DNA from: Cyanobacteria bacterium OH_CBB_238
Lineage (GTDB): Bacteria; Cyanobacteriota; Vampirovibrionia; Gastranaerophilales; Gastranaerophilaceae
Assembly: GCA_023409995.1 (NCBI GenBank)
Contig: JAEYQN010000113.1
Span: 1 to 10,484, forward strand
Length of the DNA stretch: 10,484 bases
Direction of reading: 5' to 3'
Shown here: positions 1 to 5,987 of the stretch, one piece after another
How the letters are laid out: each line of letters begins with the position of its first letter
Numbering within the stretch: position 1 is the first letter of the stretch
Translations under genes and position numbers: made by a program
The notes under the pieces: model-generated
What the model was told of the DNA's origin: nothing
The model's input: only the letters and a program-made list of their open reading frames with translations
Databases searched by the model: none

Positions 1-1083
1 GCATTATTCTTTTTAAAAGGATGGCAAAAGACAAATTATTCTATACTAGATGTGCATACAGACAGAACTAGACATGCCCTTTTGGAAGACTTATATAGAA
101 GGCGTAAATTAAATAGAGGACCGAAAGTTGTTGCTATTGGCGGCGGAACCGGACTCTCTACAATGCTTAAAGGGATTAAAAATATAACTAATAATATTAC
201 CGCAGTTGTTACAGTTGGTGATGATGGCGGAAGTTCTGGGCGTTTAAGAGAAGAAATGGGTGTTTTGCCTCCTGGTGATATTAGGAATTGTATTGCTGCA
301 TTGGCTGATGATGAAGACTTGGTTACTAAACTGTTTCAATATAGATTTAAAACAGGAGAAGGTCTAGAAGGACACAGTTTTGGCAATCTTTTCTTAACCG
401 CTATGTGTGCAATTACAGGTGATATGTTTAGAGCAGTAATCGAGTCTTCAAAGGTATTGTCTATTAGAGGGCGAGTCCTTCCTTCTACATTGGATGACAT
501 GAGGCTTGTTGCAGAAATGGAAGATGGGACAATAATAAAAGGTGAGTCAAATATTCCTGAGTCTGGTAAAAAAATAAAGAGGTTGTTTACTGAGCCTGAA
601 AATTGCAAACCTTTGGATGATGTTATACTTGCTATAAATGATGCTGATTTAATTATTTTGGGACCTGGCAGTTTATACACGAGCATAATACCTAATATAT
701 TAATTAAAGACATTTCTACAGCAGTTGCTAATTCTAAAGCGAAAAAAATATATGTGTGTAATATTATGACACAACCTGGTGAAACTGATGAATTTTCTGT
801 TTATGACCATATAAAAACTATACTAAATCATGCAGATAACAAAAAAATTATAGATACAGTTTTGGTAAATGATTATTTACCTGATGAAGTAGTTGATGCT
901 TATAAACAATTTAATTCAATCCCTGTTGTTGTTGATAAAGAAAATGTCAAAAAGCTTGGCATTAAAATTGTAAGAAGAAGATTGATTTCTGACAATAAAA
1001 ACAATCTAGTTAGGCATAGTCCTACAAGGCTTGCTAGGGCTATTTATTATTGGTTTAAAAAGGGTGATAAAGCGGAAGAATAG
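1..1083 (+). CDS. yvcK: YvcK/CofD-like protein (gluconeogenesis factor family), 5' end missing
   Basis: This is the C-terminal, near-complete core of a YvcK-family protein. The family binds UDP-sugar or nucleotide ligands and is needed in several bacteria for growth on gluconeogenic carbon sources and for cell shape. Visible family motifs are the glycine-rich loop AIGGGTGLSTML, then GDDGGSSGRLR, LPPGDIRNC, GHSFGNLFL, LGPGSLYTSIIPNIL and MTQPGETDEFSV. A GTG at 52 could start a 343-residue protein, but no ribosome binding site precedes it. The frame also stays open to base 1, reading ALFFLKGWQKTNYSILDV before that GTG. Cyanobacterial and clostridial homologues have an N-terminal membrane region followed by a segment like the LLEDLYRRRKLNRGPK seen here, so I treat the gene as partial on the left. 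It heads the operon with panB, 2 bp downstream. The family call is firm; the exact cellular role is not shown by the sequence. Confidence 0.93.
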   Translation, partial: ALFFLKGWQKTNYSILDVHTDRTRHALLEDLYRRRKLNRGPKVVAIGGGTGLSTMLKGIKNITNNITAVVTVGDDGGSSGRLREEMGVLPPGDIRNCIAALADDEDLVTKLFQYRFKTGEGLEGHSFGNLFLTAMCAITGDMFRAVIESSKVLSIRGRVLPSTLDDMRLVAEMEDGTIIKGESNIPESGKKIKRLFTEPENCKPLDDVILAINDADLIILGPGSLYTSIIPNILIKDISTAVANSKAKKIYVCNIMTQPGETDEFSVYDHIKTILNHADNKKIIDTVLVNDYLPDEVVDAYKQFNSIPVVVDKENVKKLGIKIVRRRLISDNKNNLVRHSPTRLARAIYYWFKKGDKAEE

Positions 1084-1085
1084 TT

Positions 1086-1949
1086 ATGACTACAAATATA
1101 AATACAAAACCTGTTACTGTGCGTACAGTACAAAAATTAAAAGAAAAAAAAGAAAAAATATCAATGTTGACGGCATATGACTACTCGACGGCAAAATATT
1201 TAGATAATGCAGGAGTTGAAACAATATTAGTCGGAGATTCTTTAGGAATGACTATGCTTGGATATGAAAATACTTTGCAGGTTACGATAGATGACATGAA
1301 AATATTTACTGCTGCTGTTGCTAGAGGTGCCAAACGAGCTTTAGTCATCTCAGATATGCCTTTTTTGAGTTATCACATCTCAAAAGAATCAGCAATTACA
1401 AATGCTGGAGAATTGATAAGAGCAGGTGCGCAGGCAGTGAAACTTGAAGGTGCTAGTGACTTCATAGTTGACATAGTTAAACATATGACAAGTTGTGGAA
1501 TATCAGTAGTAGGACACTTAGGTTTTACACCTCAGTATATTAACTCAATCGGAGGATACTTTGTGCAAGGAAAAAGCTATGAAAATAGCTTGAAATTATT
1601 GGAGGATGCTAAAAAGTTGCAAGCAGCAGGTGCGTTTGCAATAGTTTTGGAAATGATTCCAGAAGAAATTGCAAAAGTTATAAGTGAGGAGTTAGCAATT
1701 CCAATAATTGGTATTGGCGCAGGAAGATATTGTGATGGACAAGTCCTTGTTGTTGATGATCTAATTGGCAAATATTCTGACTTTACACCAAAGTTTGCAA
1801 AGAAATATGCCGAAATAAATAAAATAATATCTAGTTGCGCGCAAAAGTACGTAGAAGATGTAAAGAATGTGTCTTTCCCTTCTGAGGAGCATGTTTTTCA
1901 TCTTGATCCTGAGGAGAATAAAAAACTTGAAAACTATATTAATAGATAA
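1086..1949 (+). CDS. panB: 3-methyl-2-oxobutanoate hydroxymethyltransferase (ketopantoate hydroxymethyltransferase)
   Basis: PanB transfers a hydroxymethyl group from 5,10-methylenetetrahydrofolate to 3-methyl-2-oxobutanoate, giving ketopantoate. This is the first committed step toward pantothenate and coenzyme A in the cytoplasm. The 287-residue protein matches the family along its length: TAYDYSTAKYLDNAGVE, LVGDSLGMTMLGYENTL, GAQAVKLEG, VVGHLGFTPQ, IPIIGIGAG and the C-terminal PSEEHVFH. By alignment from memory with the E. coli enzyme, the metal and substrate ligands are Asp51, Asp90 and Glu121, and the catalytic glutamate is Glu189. All are present. The ATG at 1086 has a GGAAG at 1074-1078, 7 bases upstream, overlapping the end of yvcK. 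The gene lies between yvcK (2 bp gap) and panC (overlapping), so all three are probably co-transcribed. No panD or panE is in the window. Confidence 0.97.
   Translation: MTTNINTKPVTVRTVQKLKEKKEKISMLTAYDYSTAKYLDNAGVETILVGDSLGMTMLGYENTLQVTIDDMKIFTAAVARGAKRALVISDMPFLSYHISKESAITNAGELIRAGAQAVKLEGASDFIVDIVKHMTSCGISVVGHLGFTPQYINSIGGYFVQGKSYENSLKLLEDAKKLQAAGAFAIVLEMIPEEIAKVISEELAIPIIGIGAGRYCDGQVLVVDDLIGKYSDFTPKFAKKYAEINKIISSCAQKYVEDVKNVSFPSEEHVFHLDPEENKKLENYINR
1911..1916 (+). promoter_or_regulatory. Ribosome binding site that sets the panC start
   Basis: GAGGAG lies 10 bases before the TTG at 1927, inside the 3' end of panB. It favours the TTG over two in-frame ATGs further upstream. The ATG at 1867 would add 20 residues with no match to PanC. 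The ATG at 1891 has its GAGGAG (1884-1889) only one base away, too close to work normally. Confidence 0.6.
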
Positions 1950-2814
1950 AATTTATGAATTAAGAGAACTTATTTCTGAGTGGAAAAGTGATGGATGTAC
2001 AATAGCTCTGGTTCCCACAATGGGAGCTTTGCATGCAGGGCATGAATCTTTAATAAAAAAAGCAAAAGAGCAGTGTGATAAGGTTATTGTAAGTGTATTT
2101 GTAAACCCTATTCAATTTGGCCCGACAGAGGACTTTGATAAGTACCCAAGGACGATTGAGAAAGATAGGGAAATTTGTGATGATAATGGTGCTGATGTAA
2201 TATTTGCTCCAAATGCCACTGAAATGTATGGCGAAGATTTAGTTAATTCGGGAGGATTATCCAATAAGACATTAACTTTTGTTTATCCTCCATATAGCTT
2301 GGTTGATAGATTATGTGGAAAGAGTAGAGTTGGACACTTCGATGGTGTTGCGACTGTAGTTGTAAAGTTACTAAATATTGTTCAGCCTGACTTTGCATTT
2401 TTTGGACAAAAAGATGCTCAACAGCTTATAATATTAGAAAAGGTTGTAAAAGACTTGAATATTCCTGTTAAAATTGTACCTTGTCCAATTATCAGAGAAG
2501 AAGATGGATTGGCAATGAGTTCAAGAAATAAATACCTAACACAAAAATCGAGATTAAGGGCACTTTCTATTCATAGGGCTTTAGTGGACCTTGAGCAACA
2601 ATATAATAATGGTGTTAGTGATACAAAAATATTATTTGATGCTGCTATTCGTAATCTCGACAGATCAATTGAATTGGAATACTTGGAATTTGTTGATGTA
2701 AATAGTTTAGAACCAGTGGAAAAAATCAACCAAAAGACGCTTGTTGCAATAGCTGCAAAAATAGATAATGTAAGATTGATAGACAATGTAGTACTAACTG
2801 AAAACGAAGAGTAA
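1927..2814 (+). CDS. panC: Pantothenate synthetase (pantoate--beta-alanine ligase)
   Basis: PanC joins pantoate and beta-alanine, using ATP through a pantoyl-adenylate intermediate, to make pantothenate. It is a cytoplasmic member of the nucleotidyltransferase superfamily. From the TTG start the protein is 295 residues, close to the usual length of about 280. The HIGH-type motif is in PTMGALHAGH (His36, His39). Further family blocks are VFVNPIQFGPTEDFDKYPRT, LCGKSRVGHFDGVATVV (the usual RPGHF reads RVGHF here), FFGQKDAQQL and the KMSKS-like AMSSRN. The cytidylate kinase fusion found in many photosynthetic cyanobacteria is absent. The start overlaps panB by 23 bp, suggesting translational coupling. 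The stop overlaps the next gene's ATG by one base (TAATG). A longer model starting at ATG 1867 (315 residues) is possible, but its extra N-terminus is unlike the family. Confidence 0.95.
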   Translation: MKTILIDKIYELRELISEWKSDGCTIALVPTMGALHAGHESLIKKAKEQCDKVIVSVFVNPIQFGPTEDFDKYPRTIEKDREICDDNGADVIFAPNATEMYGEDLVNSGGLSNKTLTFVYPPYSLVDRLCGKSRVGHFDGVATVVVKLLNIVQPDFAFFGQKDAQQLIILEKVVKDLNIPVKIVPCPIIREEDGLAMSSRNKYLTQKSRLRALSIHRALVDLEQQYNNGVSDTKILFDAAIRNLDRSIELEYLEFVDVNSLEPVEKINQKTLVAIAAKIDNVRLIDNVVLTENEE

Positions 2815-3758
2815 TGGCTTATCCGGCGCAAAATCAGCAATCATTCACCTTGTTGGCCTTAGTAAAAAATATTACTAAGTTTCTTCAAATTTTGAGTATG
2901 TTTTATGCATTTTTTTCTTTAGTTTACTGGCTGTTATATACCTCTGGCCTAACTGCAATCGAGGGTGTTTTCTGGATTTTTAAGCCTACTTGGGATTTTG
3001 TTAATTTGTTTTATACTTATAAGCCAGCGTTAGATAACCAGGTGGTGGATTTTACGGGAGTTATAAGTTCTATTTGTTTGATAATACTATCAAATACTTT
3101 TAAGAGTATTGGTGATGTTGTATCAACTGCTGAGATTAATTATCATATTAAAAAATCTAAAAAACAGGCAAGTAAAGTTAAGCATTCTGTGAAAAATACC
3201 ATTCAATCGCCTAAAAAAAGCTTTAAAGATCAAACCAATTTTGTGTTTATTCTTGATGTGCAGATTTCTCCTGTTTCGAATTTTATTCAGGAAGAAAATA
3301 TGTCTGCCGAAGCAATAGATAGCCTGAAGCACAGATTTTATGAGGCATTACTTAATAACCTAAACCATAATCAGATAAGTCAAAAAGGGTATTTTAGAAA
3401 AAAATTGTATTTAATATATAAGGATTTTGATTATGTGGATAATTTTATTTTTTATACACGCGAAACCCTGAATTCCTTATCAAAAGAATTTGCCAAGCCT
3501 ACAATTAGGATTGATTTTCTTGTAGGTCTTGGTTCGTTGAGCTTTAATGATGATTTTTCCAATGAAATTAATATATTAGATACTATTATTTGTTTAAATT
3601 TAAAAAATGAGTTTGTTACAACTTCGGGATTTAAATCAACATACGAAACTCGTACCAAATCTCAATATAGACTTATAACAAAGGGAATATATAATCTTTC
3701 TAAGAACCTTAATGTTGCAAATAATCAAGAAATATTTTCATTACGAGAATTAATCTAG
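2814..3758 (+). CDS. Unknown two-helix membrane protein with a possible degenerate class III cyclase-like domain
   Basis: I do not recognise a named family for this 314-residue protein. Two hydrophobic stretches (about residues 14-46 and 77-96) should span the membrane, with a Trp/Tyr-rich loop between them. A strongly basic segment (111-140, many Lys) follows, which by the positive-inside rule puts the C-terminal half in the cytoplasm. Residues 143-314 alternate strands and helices in an order resembling class III nucleotide cyclases. FVFILDVQ lies at the place of the first metal-binding Asp strand (Asp148), an IRIDFLVGLGSL strand at 231-242, and a closing ITKGIYNL...EIFSL like the cyclase end. 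The second metal Asp (the usual GD) would align with Arg195-Lys196, so catalysis is unlikely. The cyclase resemblance is my inference. The ATG overlaps the panC stop (TAATG), so it is probably translated with panC, although no role in pantothenate synthesis is evident. The gene ends head-to-head with the next one, sharing CTAG. Confidence 0.85.
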   Translation: MAYPAQNQQSFTLLALVKNITKFLQILSMFYAFFSLVYWLLYTSGLTAIEGVFWIFKPTWDFVNLFYTYKPALDNQVVDFTGVISSICLIILSNTFKSIGDVVSTAEINYHIKKSKKQASKVKHSVKNTIQSPKKSFKDQTNFVFILDVQISPVSNFIQEENMSAEAIDSLKHRFYEALLNNLNHNQISQKGYFRKKLYLIYKDFDYVDNFIFYTRETLNSLSKEFAKPTIRIDFLVGLGSLSFNDDFSNEINILDTIICLNLKNEFVTTSGFKSTYETRTKSQYRLITKGIYNLSKNLNVANNQEIFSLRELI

Positions 3759-4690
3759 GCAAAGGCACTTAAATTATAGTTATTTTCTAGTGGAGTCTTA
3801 TATGCAGTTTCTTGAGTCAATAACTGTTCTTGTAGCGATGCTGCCTGTTGTGCTTGTTGCTCGGCTACTTCTTCCTTCTGTTCTGCAATTGATTTACCAA
3901 AAATAGAGGTGCCTACTTTTTCAGAAACAGCTCCGCCTACCATTCCACCAATAATACCGCAGAGTCCTCCAATTACTGCCCCTACAGCTGTGCCTGCTAC
4001 GGGAATAACTGAACCTATTGCGGCACCAGCCGCTGCACCACCGGCAAATCCTGCAAGGTTGATTCCTGAACGTCCTATTTGTTGGATTCCATCTCCGTTT
4101 TTAAAACCTTTTATTATTTCTGGTATTTCAAATGCTACACTTAAAGCAATTGCTATGCTGCCGCCTTTCCCTTTTAAGAATTTACCCGCTTTACTAAAGA
4201 TTCCTTTTAATCCTGTTTTCTCAGCAGCTTTTATTCCGCTTTCAAGTCCTGTTTCTTTTGCTGCCTTTACTGCAGACTTTGCTATATCATCAGCATTTTG
4301 TATTTCTTTTCCAAAAATTTTGGATAGTTTTGTGCCATCTAATGAGCCATCACTTGCTGCATTATACATATTTACCAGTTTTTGGTTGTATGATTTATAT
4401 GAGCCGCCAAACTTTGATCCATCTTTTTTTATTTCTTTTAATACGCTTTTTCCAACACTTTTTTTGTTAAATACATCACTTGCCAAATTTACTGCTTTGT
4501 CAAAGTTCTTAACTTCAGTTTCAGTCAGATTTACAAAATTTTTGAAACGATCTAGTCCTTTTATTGTACCGCCAGCAGATGATTCATTTAATAATGTTCT
4601 AATTCCTCTTCCAGAAGAACCGGCAAATACTTTTCCTAATGAATCTTCATTAGCTAAAGCCATCTTTGTAAGCCTTAAAATTGCACCCAT
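3755..4690 (-). CDS. Unknown glycine-zipper protein with a C-terminal coiled coil
   Basis: This 311-residue protein has no named family that I recognise and no signal peptide. Residues 1-175 are polar, mostly helical, and rich in Lys and Ser. A first hydrophobic segment (SIAIALSVAFEIPEII, 178-193) is followed by a long Gly/Ala zipper at about 211-260 (GFAGGAAAGAAIGSVIP, GAVIGGLCGIIGGMVGGAV). That pattern packs as membrane-inserting helical hairpins in pore formers, phage tail proteins and some toxins. A Gln/Glu-rich stretch (266-292) may form a short coiled coil. The ATG at 4690 has GGGGA 4 bases upstream, so the start is well supported. Its stop shares CTAG with the stop of the opposing gene. 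The Gly/Ala codons make the zipper region more GC-rich than its neighbours, which also creates a long proline-rich open frame on the opposite strand. The function is unknown; a secreted effector or bacteriocin-like pore protein is possible but unproven. Confidence 0.85.
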   Translation of the reverse strand: MGAILRLTKMALANEDSLGKVFAGSSGRGIRTLLNESSAGGTIKGLDRFKNFVNLTETEVKNFDKAVNLASDVFNKKSVGKSVLKEIKKDGSKFGGSYKSYNQKLVNMYNAASDGSLDGTKLSKIFGKEIQNADDIAKSAVKAAKETGLESGIKAAEKTGLKGIFSKAGKFLKGKGGSIAIALSVAFEIPEIIKGFKNGDGIQQIGRSGINLAGFAGGAAAGAAIGSVIPVAGTAVGAVIGGLCGIIGGMVGGAVSEKVGTSIFGKSIAEQKEEVAEQQAQQAASLQEQLLTQETAYKTPLENNYNLSAFA

Positions 4691-4694
4691 ATTT

Positions 4695-4699
4695 TCCCC
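4695..4699 (-). promoter_or_regulatory. Ribosome binding site of the glycine-zipper gene
   Basis: On the minus strand GGGGA lies 4 bases before the ATG at 4690. It supports that start and shows that Shine-Dalgarno-led initiation is used here, unlike at the neighbouring dut. Confidence 0.6.
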
Positions 4700-4727
4700 A
4701 ATAAGTAACTAACCTTACCTATATAAA

Positions 4728-4761
4728 AACAATATTGATTTTATAATTTACTGATATTGTT
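4728..4761. promoter_or_regulatory. Inverted repeat in the divergent region before dut
   Basis: AACAATAT (4728-4735) is repeated as the exact reverse complement ATATTGTT (4754-4761), with 18 bases between. The arms lie between the divergent starts of the glycine-zipper gene (4690) and dut (4825). An adjoining imperfect palindrome, TTGTGATGTTACAA, spans 4760-4773. No U-tract follows, so a terminator is unlikely and a protein-binding site is more plausible. In sequence this AT-rich, chance occurrence is a real alternative. Confidence 0.25.
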
Positions 4762-4791
4762 GTGATGTTACAAAATGTAAAACAGCATGAT

Positions 4792-4820
4792 TTGTCACTA
4801 ATTTTAAGATATTATATATT
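4792..4820 (+). promoter_or_regulatory. Candidate sigma-70-type promoter of dut
   Basis: TTGTCA (4792-4797) and TATATT (4815-4820) are separated by 17 bases, each matching the consensus at five of six positions. Transcription would then start around 4825-4828, at or in the start codon of dut. That fits the lack of a Shine-Dalgarno sequence. The assignment is by eye in AT-rich DNA. Confidence 0.4.
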
Positions 4821-4824
4821 TATT

Positions 4825-5259
4825 ATGAAACTGAAAATAACTACTTTAAATGAAAATATTAAGATTCCTGAGTACCAGACCGAAGGTTCTTCTGGGATGG
4901 ATTTATGTGCTGCTATAACCGAACCTGTTCAAATTGCGCCATTAGAAAGAGCTTTAATACCTACAGGGATAAAAATTGAAATTCCGACTGAATACGAAGC
5001 TCAAATCAGAGCTAGGTCAGGGTTATCTATAAAGCACGGAATTACTTTGATCAATGCTATTGGTACTATTGATGCTGATTATAGAGGAGAAATAAAGATA
5101 GGTTTAGTTAATCTGTCTAATCAGATTTATTCTATTCAGCCAAATGATAGAATAGCTCAAATGGTAATTTGCAGAGTTGAAAAAGCAGACATTGAAGTAG
5201 TTGTTGAACTGTCTGAAACAGTAAGAGCTGCTGGTGGGTTTGGATCTACAGGTAGATAA
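4825..5259 (+). CDS. dut: dUTP diphosphatase (dUTPase), trimeric type
   Basis: Dut hydrolyses dUTP to dUMP and pyrophosphate, keeping uracil out of DNA and supplying dUMP for thymidylate synthesis. The 144-residue protein has all five motifs of the homotrimeric family in order: motif 1 SSGMDL (Asp26), motif 2 RARSGLSIKHG (62-72), motif 3 NAIGTIDADYRGEI with the catalytic Asp83, motif 4 DRIAQMVI (108-115) and motif 5 RAAGGFGSTGR at the C-terminus. Motif 5 is the flexible arm that closes over the active site. I chose the ATG at 4825. An upstream in-frame ATG at 4762 would add 21 residues outside the family, and it falls before the candidate promoter. No ribosome binding site is seen before 4825, so the mRNA may be leaderless. 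The gene stands alone, with a hairpin terminator 26 bases after its stop. Confidence 0.96.
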   Translation: MKLKITTLNENIKIPEYQTEGSSGMDLCAAITEPVQIAPLERALIPTGIKIEIPTEYEAQIRARSGLSIKHGITLINAIGTIDADYRGEIKIGLVNLSNQIYSIQPNDRIAQMVICRVEKADIEVVVELSETVRAAGGFGSTGR

Positions 5260-5280
5260 ATATAGACAAGACTTATAATA

Positions 5281-5310
5281 AAAAGACGGATAATTGTTTA
5301 TCCGTTTTTT
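5281..5310. terminator. Bidirectional intrinsic terminator between dut and secG
   Basis: An 8-bp perfect stem, ACGGATAA (5286-5293) and TTATCCGT (5298-5305), encloses a TTGT loop. Six T residues (5305-5310) follow on the + strand, and five A residues (5280-5284) lie just outside the stem on the other side, giving a T-tract on the minus strand. It therefore ends dut in one direction and the DUF167-secG unit in the other. The + strand T-tract overlaps the secG stop codon (5309-5311). Confidence 0.88.
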
Positions 5311-5533
5311 ATTTAAATAAGCCAATACCTGTAATGAATGTACTTACAACAAAAACAATTGCAACAATTGTTGTTAGTTTATTTAGTCCGGTTTCAGCAC
5401 TTTTTTGTGATGAAAATAAATTAGCGGCTCCTCCTATTGAGGCAAGACCATCTCCCTTTGGTGAATGTAGTAATACTAGTAATATTAATAATAGGGCAGA
5501 TACTACTTGAATTATCCAAAAAAATGTTAACAT
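5309..5533 (-). CDS. secG: Protein translocase subunit SecG
   Basis: SecG is the small auxiliary subunit of the SecYEG channel that exports proteins across the inner membrane. At 74 residues it has the usual length and shape: a first membrane helix (about 3-24), a conserved cytoplasmic loop with HSPKGDGLASIGGAANLFSS (23-42), and a second helix (about 52-72). The loop with SPKGDG and IGG is the form I remember from cyanobacterial SecG and differs from the proteobacterial one. The ATG at 5533 has an excellent ribosome binding site, AAGGAG, 5 bases upstream. The gene lies 20 bp after the DUF167 gene on the same strand and is probably co-transcribed with it. It ends directly at the bidirectional hairpin. 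Confidence 0.94.
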   Translation of the reverse strand: MLTFFWIIQVVSALLLILLVLLHSPKGDGLASIGGAANLFSSQKSAETGLNKLTTIVAIVFVVSTFITGIGLFK

Positions 5534-5538
5534 TTTTA

Positions 5539-5544
5539 CTCCTT
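5539..5544 (-). promoter_or_regulatory. Ribosome binding site of secG
   Basis: AAGGAG on the minus strand, 5 bases before the secG ATG and inside the 20-bp gap after the DUF167 gene. It is among the strongest Shine-Dalgarno sequences in the window and contrasts with the apparently leaderless gene just upstream. Confidence 0.7.
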
Positions 5545-5553
5545 AACGATAAA

Positions 5554-5892
5554 TTATGACTCTATTCTATCATAAATTATAAATTTTTCGCAAATAGCTT
5601 GTCGAGTAATATCTTTTACTAGCAGGATTTTTAGTCGTGATTTTTCCCCTGAAATAAATTCAATTTTATTTTTTGGAATATGTAGGTGTTTAGATAAGAA
5701 CACAACTAAATGTTTATTTGCTTTGTTTTCTATTGCTTGGGATGTGATTTTTATTTTTATGTATTCATCACAATAGCCTACGATGGTGTCCTTTGAAGAG
5801 TTTGGTAGTAGTCTTATGAGTATCAATACGCCATTTTTGTGGTTTTTTATAAAATTTAGTTTATTTTCAGTATTTTTGTATTCTTGGTTCAT
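5554..5892 (-). CDS. DUF167 (YggU-like) family protein
   Basis: This 112-residue protein belongs to the DUF167/YggU family of small alpha/beta proteins. The family is widely conserved but has no established biochemical role. The family core is visible as VLILIRLLPNSSKDTIVGYCDEYIKIKI, then ENKANKHLVVFLSKHL, IPKNKIEFISGEKSRLKILLV. It corresponds to LYIQPKASRDSIVG, ANSHLVKFLGK and VIEKGELGRHKQI in E. coli YggU, as I recall it. An ATG at 5892 begins the protein; a TTG at 5907 would add five residues. No Shine-Dalgarno sequence precedes the ATG, and a TATAAT box ends 6 bases before it, so the transcript may begin at the start codon. The N-terminal 20 residues are an Asn/Lys-rich extension with no family match. 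secG follows 20 bp downstream. Confidence 0.88.
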   Translation of the reverse strand: MNQEYKNTENKLNFIKNHKNGVLILIRLLPNSSKDTIVGYCDEYIKIKITSQAIENKANKHLVVFLSKHLHIPKNKIEFISGEKSRLKILLVKDITRQAICEKFIIYDRIES

Positions 5893-5898
5893 ATAATA

Positions 5899-5926
5899 AT
5901 TATACAATACTACTTATTTCTGACAT
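5899..5926 (-). promoter_or_regulatory. Candidate promoter of the DUF167-secG unit
   Basis: Reading the minus strand, ATGTCA (5926-5921) and TATAAT (5904-5899) are 16 bases apart. The -10 is a perfect match and the -35 matches at four of six positions. The expected transcription start, about 7 bases downstream, falls on the ATG at 5892. Confidence 0.4.
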
Positions 5927-5987
5927 ACTATCTAGTCAAATGCTAAAAATAAGTGTAATATATACATATTAAGGATTTTTTGTAAAT

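Noticed and set aside
336..713. A 125-codon open frame on the minus strand inside yvcK
   Set aside because: It is a shadow of a firmly identified gene, with no ribosome binding site or recognisable protein features.
3909..4712. A 267-codon proline-rich open frame on the + strand
   Set aside because: It is the antisense of the Gly/Ala-rich glycine-zipper gene, whose GGN and GCN codons read as Pro and Ala. The minus frame has a good ribosome binding site and protein-like domain order; the + frame has neither.
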